A DNA stretch of 64,000 nt from UBA1660 sp964462035 (GTDB taxonomy: Bacteria; Myxococcota_A; Polyangia; Polyangiales; Houyiibacteriaceae): contig CAYXAP010000017.1 of NCBI GenBank assembly GCA_964462035.1, positions 1-64,000 on the forward strand. Reading direction: 5' to 3'. The notes beneath the pieces are model-generated. The model saw only the letters and a program-made list of their open reading frames with translations. It searched no databases and was not told the origin of the DNA. This document shows, piece after piece, positions 1-7,864 of the stretch. The position numbers were made by a program, and so were the translations under genes. Position 1 is the first letter of the stretch. Each line of letters opens with the position of its first letter.

Positions 1-1044
1 GGCTCGGCGAAGGGCGCGGTGATCCGACACGACTCGCTCGTCGCGCACACCGGGGCGCTCGTGCACCACACGCTCGCGCTCGGCGCGGAGGACGTGGTCC
101 TCGGGGTGCTGCCGCTCGCGCACAGCTACGGCATCCGGATGGCCATCCTCGCGCCCTTCTACGCCGGCGCGCGGACGGTCTTCGTCGCCAGGCACGCGAC
201 GGGCGGCCGCTTCGATCCCGAGCAGACCCTCGCAGCCGCCGCGTCGCACGGCGTCACATGGCTGCCGGGCGTGCCCACGATGTTCAGCGCCTGGGGTCGC
301 GCCGAGGGCGAGCCGTGGGGCGAGCTCCGCTGGGCGCTCAGCGCGGGCGCGCCCTTGGCGGCGCCCGTGCGAGAACGAGCGGAGGTTCGACTGGGTGCGC
401 CCGTGCGGGAAGGCTACGGGCTGACCGAAGCGACCTTCACCGCCATCGACGCGCCCGCCGTCGGCGAAGGCGCGCCCGGTTCGGTCGGGCCGCCGGTGTG
501 GGGGGTCGAGGTACGCATCGTGGCTGCGGCCGAGCGCCCTCACGCGAGCGAGCTGCCGGTCGGTGAAGAGGGCGAAGTGCAGGTCCGCGGCCAGAACGTG
601 ATGGCGGGCTACCTCGACGACCCGCAGGCGACGAAGGCCGCGTTCGATCGCGGCTGGCTCCGCACGGGCGATCTCGGCGTGCTCGACGCGAGCGGCCGGC
701 TCCGGATCGTCGATCGCATCAAGGACCTGATCCTCCGCGGAGGCGTCAACGTGGTGCCGGCCGAAGTGGAGGAAGCGGTCGCTCGATATCCGGGCATCCG
801 TGAGGTTGCGGTCGTGGGCCGTCCCGACGAACACGTCGGCGAAGAGATCGTCGCGGTCGTCGCCGCCGACACACTCGACCGAGAGGCGCTCGCCGCTCAC
901 CTCCTCGAGGAGCTCGGCCACGCGAAGCGCCCCCGAGAGATCGTGCGAGTCGACGCGCTCCCGACCGGGCCCTCCGGGAAGGTTCTACGACGAAGGCTGC
1001 GGGACCAGTTGGTCGGCGGCGCGTTGATGCCCGAGCGACTCTGA
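1..1044 (+). CDS. AMP-dependent acyl-CoA synthetase/ligase, 5' end missing
   Basis: C-terminal two thirds of a class I adenylate-forming enzyme (carboxylate + ATP + CoA to acyl-CoA). The frame is open from base 1, where GSAKGAV is the end of the P-loop-like A3 motif, so the true start lies outside the window. Later core motifs follow in order: GYGLTEA (A5), LRTGDLGVLD (A7), the DRIKDLILRGGVNVVP hinge (A8), and PTGPSGKVLRRRL, which holds the catalytic Lys (A10). The pattern fits fatty-acyl or aryl-CoA ligases; substrate cannot be read from sequence. It ends 29 bp before the convergent MATE gene. Confidence 0.9.
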   Translation, partial: GSAKGAVIRHDSLVAHTGALVHHTLALGAEDVVLGVLPLAHSYGIRMAILAPFYAGARTVFVARHATGGRFDPEQTLAAAASHGVTWLPGVPTMFSAWGRAEGEPWGELRWALSAGAPLAAPVRERAEVRLGAPVREGYGLTEATFTAIDAPAVGEGAPGSVGPPVWGVEVRIVAAAERPHASELPVGEEGEVQVRGQNVMAGYLDDPQATKAAFDRGWLRTGDLGVLDASGRLRIVDRIKDLILRGGVNVVPAEVEEAVARYPGIREVAVVGRPDEHVGEEIVAVVAADTLDREALAAHLLEELGHAKRPREIVRVDALPTGPSGKVLRRRLRDQLVGGALMPERL

Positions 1045-1073
1045 GGTGGTCGGCGATCGGTCGTCGCAGTCGG

Positions 1074-2411
1074 CTACGACCGCGCGATCGATCGCCGGCT
1101 CAGCCGGTGGAAGCGCCACACGAGCGCGACCGCGACCACCGCGAGCCCCGCGCTCAGGCCCCACCAGAGTCCGACCGGGCCCATGCCCAGGCCGTAGGTC
1201 AGCGCGAGGCCGATGGGCAACCCGAGCGCGTAGTGACCGATCACGTTGGCGATGAACACCGGCGTGGTGTCGCCCGCGCCGCGGAGCACGCCCGCGGCGA
1301 CCGCCTGCACGCCGTCGGCGAGCTGGAAGGCGGCCGCGACCTGGATGAGCCCGACCGCGGCGGTGACCGCGCCGACCTCGTCCGCGAGGAGCTCGGCCAG
1401 TGGCGCGGGGAAGGCCCAGAACACGCCAGAGCTGACGCCCATGAACGCGAGCCCGAGGCCGATCGCGGAGAAGCCCGCGAGGCGTGTGCCAGGCACGTCG
1501 CTGCGTCCGATCGCGCGGCCGACTCGCACCGACGCGGCCGCGCCGATGGCGAGCGTGACCTGGAAGGTCAGCGACGAGAGCGTGAGGGCGATGTGGTGAC
1601 CGGTCAGCGCTTCGGGGCCGAAGTACCCGACCAGGAAGGTCACCAGCGAGAACATCCCGACCTCCGCGAAGAGCTGACCCGAGAGGGGGAGCCCGAGCCT
1701 CGAGGCGCGACGGAGTGTCGACCACTCCATGCGGTGCCCGCCCGGCGGTCGGCCGATACCGACGAGCATCACCACCGTCATGACCACGGCCGCGACGGTC
1801 GATGCCCAGCCGGCGCCAGCGACCCCCATTCCGTCGAAGCCCAGCATGTCGGATCCCAGGATGAGCACCCGCGCGATCGGCACGTTGAGCACGACGGAGA
1901 TCACCGAGCCGATGAGGATTGGTCGCAGGTCGCCGCGCGCCTGCAGGTAGCCGCGGGCGGCGATGCTGACCAGGAAGGGGATCGTCGCGGGCGTTCGAGC
2001 GAGCACGTAGCGGGCCGTCGCCGCCGCCGTGCCCGGGTCCAGCCCGATGTGCGGTAGCAGTTGGGCGACGCCGACGAGGACCCCCATCACCGGCACGGAG
2101 ACCAGCAGGCTCATCCAGGCGGCCTGCCACGCGAAGTGGCCGGCCTTCTCTTCCTCGCCTGCACCAAACGCCTGAGAGAAGAGGGCGTCGAAGCCGAGCA
2201 CGAGCCCGAGGCCCAGCACCGTCACCGAGAAGAGGATGACGTTTCCCAGGCCCATCCCACTCTGCTCGACGGCCCCCAGCGGTGCAGCGAAGGCCGTGTT
2301 GAGCGCCGCAATCCCGGAGTGGGAGAGCTCCATCAGCGCCAGCGGCGCACAGAGCACCAGCAGCGCCTTCAGCTCGGCCCCGAGGCCGGGTCTGGCGGAA
2401 TCGTCCGTCAC
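1074..2411 (-). CDS. MATE family efflux transporter
   Basis: A 445-residue inner-membrane protein with about 12 hydrophobic segments in two similar halves, the usual length and shape of MATE (NorM/DinF-like) cation-coupled drug or metabolite exporters. Family-like sequence is seen in the first helix (APLALMELSHSGIAAL) and around GDLRPILIGSVISVVLNVP in the middle. The start is GTG at 2411. It is divergent from the rimK pair, with about 110 bp of shared upstream DNA, and convergent with the ligase on its other side. Substrate unknown. Confidence 0.9.
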   Translation of the reverse strand: MTDDSARPGLGAELKALLVLCAPLALMELSHSGIAALNTAFAAPLGAVEQSGMGLGNVILFSVTVLGLGLVLGFDALFSQAFGAGEEEKAGHFAWQAAWMSLLVSVPVMGVLVGVAQLLPHIGLDPGTAAATARYVLARTPATIPFLVSIAARGYLQARGDLRPILIGSVISVVLNVPIARVLILGSDMLGFDGMGVAGAGWASTVAAVVMTVVMLVGIGRPPGGHRMEWSTLRRASRLGLPLSGQLFAEVGMFSLVTFLVGYFGPEALTGHHIALTLSSLTFQVTLAIGAAASVRVGRAIGRSDVPGTRLAGFSAIGLGLAFMGVSSGVFWAFPAPLAELLADEVGAVTAAVGLIQVAAAFQLADGVQAVAAGVLRGAGDTTPVFIANVIGHYALGLPIGLALTYGLGMGPVGLWWGLSAGLAVVAVALVWRFHRLSRRSIARS

Positions 2412-2524
2412 CGCGCGAGCCTGGCCCGACCGGGCGCGGCGCGCATGTCGAAAGCGGCGTCCGAGTGCCCTCTTCGTTAACGCATTTCGGCTCGCGAGCC
2501 GGATTGGTAGTCTCCGGCTCGACC

Positions 2525-3433
2525 ATGAAACTCTGCGTCCTCTCCCAGAAGCCCGAGCTCTACAGCACCCGCCGCGTCGTCGAAGCCGCGAAGGAGGCTG
2601 GCCATCAAGTTCAAGTCGTCGACTACCTGAAGTGCTCGATGGACATCTCCGCGCACCATCCGAAGCTGATGGTCGACGGGGTGGAGATCACCGGCCTCGA
2701 CGCCGTGCTCCCCCGGATCGCGGCCTCGGCGAACTTCTACGGCACCGCCGTGGTTCGGCAGTTCGAGATGCAGGGCATCTACACGGTCAATACCTCTCAG
2801 GCGATCAGCCGGAGCCGAGACAAGCTCCGCAGCCTGCAGCTGCTCTCACGCAAGGGCATCGCGATGCCGGTGACCGCTTTCGGTCACTCCGGCACGGCAG
2901 TGAAGCAGCTCATCGAGACGGTCGGCGGCGCGCCGCTCATCGTGAAGCTCCTCGAGGGCACGCAGGGGATCGGCGTGGTCCTCTGCGAGACGGCGCAGGC
3001 CGCCGAGTCGGTCATCGAGGCGTTCCGGAACCTCGAGGCGAACATCCTCGTGCAGGAGTTCATCGCCGAAGCGGCGGGCGCGGACATGCGTTGCTTCGTC
3101 GTCGGCAAGAAGGTCGTCGCCGCGATGGTCCGGCAGGCGCCGCCCGGCGAGTTCCGCTCCAACATCCACCGCGGTGGCTCGGGCATGAAGGTGAAGCTGA
3201 CGCCCGAGGAGCGCTCCATCGCCGTTCGTGCGGCGAAGGCGATGAACCTCCGAGTGGCGGGCGTGGACATGATCCGATCGAAACACGGGCCGCTGGTCAT
3301 CGAGGTGAACTCCTCACCCGGCCTCGAAGGTATCGAGCGCGCCACCGGCGTGGACGTCGCAGGCGCGATCGTGCGCTACATCGAGAAGGAGGCGAAGCCC
3401 GGTACGTCCGGGGAGGACCGCGTCGAGAAATGA
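2525..3433 (+). CDS. rimK: RimK-like ATP-grasp glutamate ligase (first copy)
   Basis: A 302-residue ATP-grasp protein of the usual RimK length. RimK enzymes add L-glutamate to the C-terminus of ribosomal protein S6 or make oligo-glutamate. The N-terminal domain (MKLCVLSQKPELYSTRRVVE) is followed by the SRDKL segment, the ATP-binding stretch VKLLEGTQGIGV (about residues 140-155), the QEFI/DMRCFVVG strand pair, GEFRSNIHRGG, and the metal-binding VIEVNSSPGLEGIE motif near the end. The ATG at 2525 is chosen because it gives the canonical N-terminus; an upstream in-frame start is poorer. The last four bases overlap the start of a second, homologous gene (ATGA). What it modifies here is unknown. 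Confidence 0.92.
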   Translation: MKLCVLSQKPELYSTRRVVEAAKEAGHQVQVVDYLKCSMDISAHHPKLMVDGVEITGLDAVLPRIAASANFYGTAVVRQFEMQGIYTVNTSQAISRSRDKLRSLQLLSRKGIAMPVTAFGHSGTAVKQLIETVGGAPLIVKLLEGTQGIGVVLCETAQAAESVIEAFRNLEANILVQEFIAEAAGADMRCFVVGKKVVAAMVRQAPPGEFRSNIHRGGSGMKVKLTPEERSIAVRAAKAMNLRVAGVDMIRSKHGPLVIEVNSSPGLEGIERATGVDVAGAIVRYIEKEAKPGTSGEDRVEK

Positions 3434-4332
3434 CGGTGGGGCCGAGGCCCGTTCGCATCGGCATCCTCTCGCGAGAGAAGGACGCGGAGAGCAATCGTCG
3501 GCTCATCGAGGCGTTCGCCGCTCGAGGCCACGAGGCCCGCGTCCTGAATACGATGCGGCTCGCGATCGAGCTGGTCCCCGGCAAACCTCAGCTCGCGTAC
3601 CGCGGTAAGCCCCTGCCCCAGATCGATGGGGTGGTGCCGCGCATCGGTGTCTCGGCGACCTTCCACGGCGCAGCCGTTCTGGCTCAGCTGCGATTGATGG
3701 GCATCTACTCGCCCGTCTCCGAGCGCGGCTTGCGCTGCAGCCGCGACAAGCTCCAGGCACTCCAGCTCTTCGAGGAGGCGTCGATCCCCTATCCGCCGAC
3801 GTCGTTCGTCTGCCGCCGTAAGGACATCGGCCCCGCTCTCGACCATCTCGGCGAACCGCCCTACGTCGTAAAGGTGCTTCAGGGGACGCAGGGGTCCGGA
3901 GTGCTCCTGGCGCCGGACCGCCACGAAGCGATCAGCCTCGCCGAGACCCTCCTCGACGCCGACCGACCGGTGCTCTTGCAGCGCTTCATCGCGGAGAGCC
4001 GCGGCCGGGACGTGCGCGCGGTGGTCGTCGGCGACTCGGTGGTGAGCGCGGTCCGTCGCGTGAACGACAGCGGTGAGTTCCGCTCGAACGTCCATCGCGG
4101 CGCCAAGCCGGAGAAGATCCAGATCGAGCCCGAGTTCGCGGAGACCGCCATCCGCGCCGCCGCTTCGCTCGGCCTCGAGGTCGCGGGGGTCGACATGCTC
4201 GAAGGCACCAACGGACCGGTCGTGCTCGAGGTCAACAGCTCGCCGGGCATCCACGGCATGGAAGACGCGACCGGCGACGACATCGCCGGCGCGATCGCCG
4301 AGCACGTCGCTGCCCGCGCGTCAGCCGAGTAG
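3430..4332 (+). CDS. RimK-like ATP-grasp ligase (second copy)
   Basis: A 300-residue paralogue of the preceding gene, sharing every ATP-grasp landmark: RCSRDKLQALQL, VKVLQGTQGSGV, LQRFIAESRGRDVRAVVVG, GEFRSNVHRGA and VLEVNSSPGIHGME. The ATG at 3430 overlaps the upstream TGA, so the two are probably translationally coupled and made together. Divergence is greatest in the N-terminal domain and in the loop before the ATP site, where acceptor binding would be expected to differ. This suggests either a heteromer or two ligases acting on different peptides. The 3' end overlaps the convergent small gene by 12 bp. Confidence 0.9.
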   Translation: MTVGPRPVRIGILSREKDAESNRRLIEAFAARGHEARVLNTMRLAIELVPGKPQLAYRGKPLPQIDGVVPRIGVSATFHGAAVLAQLRLMGIYSPVSERGLRCSRDKLQALQLFEEASIPYPPTSFVCRRKDIGPALDHLGEPPYVVKVLQGTQGSGVLLAPDRHEAISLAETLLDADRPVLLQRFIAESRGRDVRAVVVGDSVVSAVRRVNDSGEFRSNVHRGAKPEKIQIEPEFAETAIRAAASLGLEVAGVDMLEGTNGPVVLEVNSSPGIHGMEDATGDDIAGAIAEHVAARASAE

Positions 4333-4503
4333 CGTCCCGAGGAACTCGCGAGCGCTCATCGCCTCCGGGTCCACCCGGACTCCGTCCCACGGGACGTCGG
4401 CCATGAGGTCCCCACAGCGACGCCTCGGGTCGAAGCGTTCGCGCGTGGCCATCGGCCGGTGGGAGAGGGGGTGCTCCCCCGAGCGTTCGGCCTCGCTGCT
4501 CAT
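4321..4503 (-). CDS. 60-residue protein of the kinase/PYP operon
   Basis: A short charged protein (about one fifth Arg/Lys, no membrane segment) with no family I recognise. Its ATG overlaps the TGA of the PYP-like gene (ATGA), and its stop lies inside the last 12 bases of the convergent ATP-grasp gene. The coupled start and the compact operon argue it is real. It could be a small partner of the kinase or photosensor; that is inference only. Confidence 0.55.
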   Translation of the reverse strand: MSSEAERSGEHPLSHRPMATRERFDPRRRCGDLMADVPWDGVRVDPEAMSAREFLGTLLG

Positions 4504-5549
4504 CGCGAGCGCCCGAGCGCGTCGACGACCTCGGGGAAGCTCGCACCCTCCGCGGCGAGCGCGGCGAGCTTGTCCTTTCGCGTCGCGCCGACCACCACGA
4601 GCTCACAGTGCGAGTGGCCCTGCGCTCGGCAGCGTAGCTCCTCGACGTGCAGTCGTCGTTGGGCGAGGTGAGTGAAGACCGCGGAGAGCATGCCGGCGAG
4701 GAGGTGACAGGCGCGGCCGTCGAGGGCACGCGCCGCGGTGGCCACGGTGCTCTCCTTCAGGTCCAGCCGGAAGAGTCCGATCGCGGCATCGGAGAGGTCG
4801 AGCTCGAGCTGGCCCCAGCCCTGGCTGGAGAGCTCGGCGGCCAGCATGCCGGCGACCTCCTGCATCGGTCGGTCGACCAGCGCGATTTCACCTTCCTCGA
4901 GGGACTTCGCTTCGAGCTCGACGGCCAGCCGCCGGCCCCACTGCACGCCCCACTCGCGACAGAAGATCGCCCAGGTCTCGGGCGCGACTCGCTGGCACGT
5001 GCGCAGCAGCGAGGAGAAGAGAGCGTAGGGCGCGTGGACGATCCGCTGCATGTGGTCGTCGCGGACGACCGCCCCGGACTCGTCGGCTTCGTCGAGCTCC
5101 GACTGGAGCGGGGCCGGGAAGCTCGGGTCGAGCCCCTCACGGGCCGGATGGAACTTCCGCCGGTGGACCAGGAGGTAGAAACGCTTGGTCCCGGCCACCC
5201 GGAGCATCTCGATGTCGACCTCTTGGGCTCCGAACTTGAAGTCGAAGAGGAAGGGGAAGCGGATGAGGGGTTCCTCCGTCCGTCCTTCGACCAGTCGATC
5301 GAAGTGCCCCTTGAACTCGGGGACCGCCGTACACGGCGCCACGTCGCCGAAGAAGGTCCGACCGATCACGGAGTGGCGGTCGAGGCGAGCCATCCGCGCC
5401 TCGGCGAGGTTGTATCGGAGGATGGTCCCTTCGGCGTCCATGCAGACCACGCCGAAAGGGAGCTCGTCGAGCTCGGCGTCGTCGAGGTGATCCACCTCGA
5501 AGGGATCGACGGTAGGTGGGCGCTGAAACCCGACCGAGGGGCCACTCAT
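4500..5549 (-). CDS. Photoactive yellow protein-like PAS domain fused to a V4R-like domain
   Basis: A 349-residue two-domain sensor. Residues 22-131 align without gaps over the chromophore region to Halorhodospira halophila PYP at an offset of +4. Tyr46 and Glu50 correspond to PYP Tyr42 and Glu46, and Cys73 in FFGDVAPCT corresponds to chromophore-bearing Cys69. ELDELPFG and PEFKGHF also match. PYP Thr50 and Arg52 are replaced by Ala54 and Leu56, and Met100 by Phe106, so colour and photocycle speed may differ. Residues about 165-335 resemble V4R small-molecule/dimer domains, with Cys307 and Cys315 in the typical C-x-x-x-G-x-x-x-C tail. The gene overlaps the upstream kinase stop by 4 bp (ATGA) and the downstream small gene likewise. 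A p-coumaroyl chromophore is inferred from Cys/Tyr/Glu conservation. A non-photoactive PAS sensor is the alternative. Confidence 0.85.
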   Translation of the reverse strand: MSGPSVGFQRPPTVDPFEVDHLDDAELDELPFGVVCMDAEGTILRYNLAEARMARLDRHSVIGRTFFGDVAPCTAVPEFKGHFDRLVEGRTEEPLIRFPFLFDFKFGAQEVDIEMLRVAGTKRFYLLVHRRKFHPAREGLDPSFPAPLQSELDEADESGAVVRDDHMQRIVHAPYALFSSLLRTCQRVAPETWAIFCREWGVQWGRRLAVELEAKSLEEGEIALVDRPMQEVAGMLAAELSSQGWGQLELDLSDAAIGLFRLDLKESTVATAARALDGRACHLLAGMLSAVFTHLAQRRLHVEELRCRAQGHSHCELVVVGATRKDKLAALAAEGASFPEVVDALGRSR

Positions 5550-6670
5550 CGGCTACCTCCAAGCAGTGATTCGCGGATGGCGTCGTCCAGCGAGGGCGTG
5601 TCGTCGGCCTGCTTGGGGGAGACGCCGCTCTCGTGGGCCGGTTTGACGGTCGAGGGGGCGGGGCGGGTCTCACCCTGATGGCCTCGCGGACGCGGGAGCT
5701 GGCTCGACCGCGGCTGCTCCCCGCGATCTTCGAGCCACGTGCGGAGCGCATCGGCCAGCGCGGCCATCGACGCGAAGCGGTCCGCCGGGGCCTTCCGGGT
5801 GGCCCGAGCGAGGATGCGGAAGAGTGGGCCGTCGATGGCGCCGCTTCGCGGGAAGGGCAGCGGCGCCTCGCGGATGCGCGCGAAGATCTCGCCGATGTCC
5901 GACACCGGGCTCGTGGAGGCGAACGGCGGGCTCCCCTCCGCCAACGCGTAGAGAGTCATGGCCGCGGCCCACTGGTCCGCCGCGGGGCCGACCGGCTCGT
6001 GAACCCGGAGCTGTTCGGGCGCCATGTACTCGGGCGTGCCGATGATCTCCGCCGTGTGGCCACCCTCGGCACCGACGCCGGCGATGCCGAAGTCGAGGAG
6101 CTTGGGGTGCCGCCGTCCCATGGGGTCCTCGGCGATGAAGACGTTCTCGGGCTTGAGGTCGCGGTGGATCACCTCTGCGCCGTGCGCGAGCTCCAGTGCC
6201 TCGAGCACGGGGAGCATCGTCTGGACGGCGGTCACCGCAGGGAGTCGGCCGACGCGCACCAGGAGCCGACCGAGGTCGATGCCCTCGAGGAGCTCCATCA
6301 CGAGGTAGGGCAGCCCGTCGTCGTCGCGGCCGATGTCATGGATGGTGACGATCGCCGGATGCCGGAGTCGCGCGATGGCCCGCGCCTCTCGCTCCAATCG
6401 GGCGGCCAGCTTCGGCGATCCGCGGCCGGGGCGGAGCAGCTTCACCGCGACGTCCCGCCCCAGTACCTCGTCGCGCGCGCGCCAGACCTCACCCATCCCA
6501 CCGGAGCCGATCCGCTCGAGCAGCGTCAAGCGGTCGGCGACTCCACTCGGCAGGTCGAGGGGGCGGGCGCTGCGGTGCGACTCGGCGCCCGTTCGCTCGG
6601 CGTGGGCAGTCACCGTCTGGCTGCCCGCGTCGACCGTCACTGGGTCGCTGTCCAACTCCTCGCGCACCAC
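5546..6670 (-). CDS. Soluble Hanks-type Ser/Thr protein kinase
   Basis: A 374-residue eukaryotic-like kinase. It has the glycine loop GSGGMGEV (residues 55-62), Lys77 in VAVK, helix-C Glu near 94, catalytic loop HRDLKPEN with Asp171, DFG at 193-195 and APE in GTPEYMAPEQ, so it should be active. After about residue 310 comes a Pro/Arg/Glu-rich low-complexity tail. No transmembrane segment or extracellular sensor follows, unlike PknB-type kinases, so its input must come from a partner. The start is GTG at 6670. The stop overlaps the start of the PYP-V4R gene, making that photosensor-like protein the obvious candidate input or substrate. Confidence 0.95.
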   Translation of the reverse strand: MVREELDSDPVTVDAGSQTVTAHAERTGAESHRSARPLDLPSGVADRLTLLERIGSGGMGEVWRARDEVLGRDVAVKLLRPGRGSPKLAARLEREARAIARLRHPAIVTIHDIGRDDDGLPYLVMELLEGIDLGRLLVRVGRLPAVTAVQTMLPVLEALELAHGAEVIHRDLKPENVFIAEDPMGRRHPKLLDFGIAGVGAEGGHTAEIIGTPEYMAPEQLRVHEPVGPAADQWAAAMTLYALAEGSPPFASTSPVSDIGEIFARIREAPLPFPRSGAIDGPLFRILARATRKAPADRFASMAALADALRTWLEDRGEQPRSSQLPRPRGHQGETRPAPSTVKPAHESGVSPKQADDTPSLDDAIRESLLGGSR

Positions 6671-6831
6671 TGGGGCCTAGGGTCGACAGCATTGCTGCCA
6701 ATCCCTCGCGCCGATGTTTTCCGACTCCGTTGGCCGGTCCCACGATGGGGCGGGTGACCCGTGACCAAATGCCCCAACGAAGAGATGGCCCCGTGACGTT
6801 CGGGCGCGATGTCCGTGCGCCCGGTGGGGGC

Positions 6832-7779
6832 TCAGTCGGTTCGCGGTCGGCCGAAGACCTTGGAGCCCGGCTTCACCGACTTCGTGATCCACACGTTGCC
6901 GCCCACCACCGAGTCATGCCCGATGACGGTGTCGCCACCGAGGATGGTCGCGCCCGAGTACACGGTCACTCGATCCTCGAGGGTCGGGTGGCGCTTGCGG
7001 CGGTCCCCGCGGTCGCGCGGCACCGAGAGCGCGCCCAGGGTGACGTTCTGGTAGAGCTTCACGTCGTCGCCGATGATCGCGGTCTCACCGATGACCACGC
7101 CGGTACCGTGGTCGATGAAGAAGCGCTCGCCGATCGTCGCGCCGGGGTGGATGTCGATGCCCGTCCGGCTGTGTGCGTGCTCCGTGAGGATCCGCGGGAG
7201 CAACGGCACGCCCTGCTGCCAGAGGTGGTGCGCGACTCGATGCGCGGTCAGCGCGGCGATGCTCGGGTAGCTGAAGACCACCTCGTCGATGCTCTCGGCG
7301 CTGGGGTCGCCTTCGAATGCCGCTTGCAGGTCGCCGTCCAGCAGCCGCCGCAGCTCGGGCAGGCTCGAGAAGAGCGAGAGGACCACGTCCTCGCCGGAAC
7401 CTGGGCAAGGAGCCGCCGGACGCTGCGGCGCGAGCGGGCCCTTCGGCTGGGCGTCCGGGTCGGGCGGTCGGCTGCTGCCGCGCCGGCCGAGCCATGCCTC
7501 GTAGTTCAGCGCCCGCTCGATCTGCTCCACCAGCAGGTCGTGTGCCCGATAGAGGTGCTCGGCGATGGTGTGCCGCAGGTTGTCCCGGCTCAGCGCCCGG
7601 GTCGCGTAGAAGCCCGCGAAGAGCACCGGCTGCAGCTCGCGGAGCGCCTCGATGGCGGCTCGCTTGTTCGGCAGGGCCGCGCTCTCCAGGTTGTCGATCG
7701 GACGACCCTGGTCGTAGCTCTCCACCACCGCGTCGATGGCGGTCTCGAGCTCCCTGTACTGCTTCGGCTGGGCCGGCAT
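6832..7779 (-). CDS. cysE: Serine O-acetyltransferase (long EpsC/SrpH type)
   Basis: Makes O-acetylserine from L-serine and acetyl-CoA, the first step of cysteine synthesis. The C-terminal left-handed beta-helix is clear: HSRTGIDIHPGATIGERFFIDHGTGVVIGET carries the catalytic His region, and repeats run to GGNVWITKSVKPGSKVFGRP. A helical N-terminal domain of about 150 residues precedes it, giving 315 residues from the ATG at 7779; in-frame GTG 7815 or TTG 7821 would add 12-14. The longer form with an acidic/proline insert is common in myxobacteria and plants. It has its own upstream region of about 40 bp and stands alone. Confidence 0.92.
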   Translation of the reverse strand: MPAQPKQYRELETAIDAVVESYDQGRPIDNLESAALPNKRAAIEALRELQPVLFAGFYATRALSRDNLRHTIAEHLYRAHDLLVEQIERALNYEAWLGRRGSSRPPDPDAQPKGPLAPQRPAAPCPGSGEDVVLSLFSSLPELRRLLDGDLQAAFEGDPSAESIDEVVFSYPSIAALTAHRVAHHLWQQGVPLLPRILTEHAHSRTGIDIHPGATIGERFFIDHGTGVVIGETAIIGDDVKLYQNVTLGALSVPRDRGDRRKRHPTLEDRVTVYSGATILGGDTVIGHDSVVGGNVWITKSVKPGSKVFGRPRTD

Positions 7780-7864
7780 GGCGTGCCTGGAGGGTATGAA
7801 GTCGTAGACGGGCACCGGCAACCAGCCCCGACGTGCGACCCGAGGCGAAGTTACCTGGCTAGAG

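Noticed and set aside
2236..3429. Upstream extension of the second ATP-grasp frame
   Set aside because: Low-complexity Arg-rich translation inside the first rimK; the ATG at 3430 gives the conserved start.
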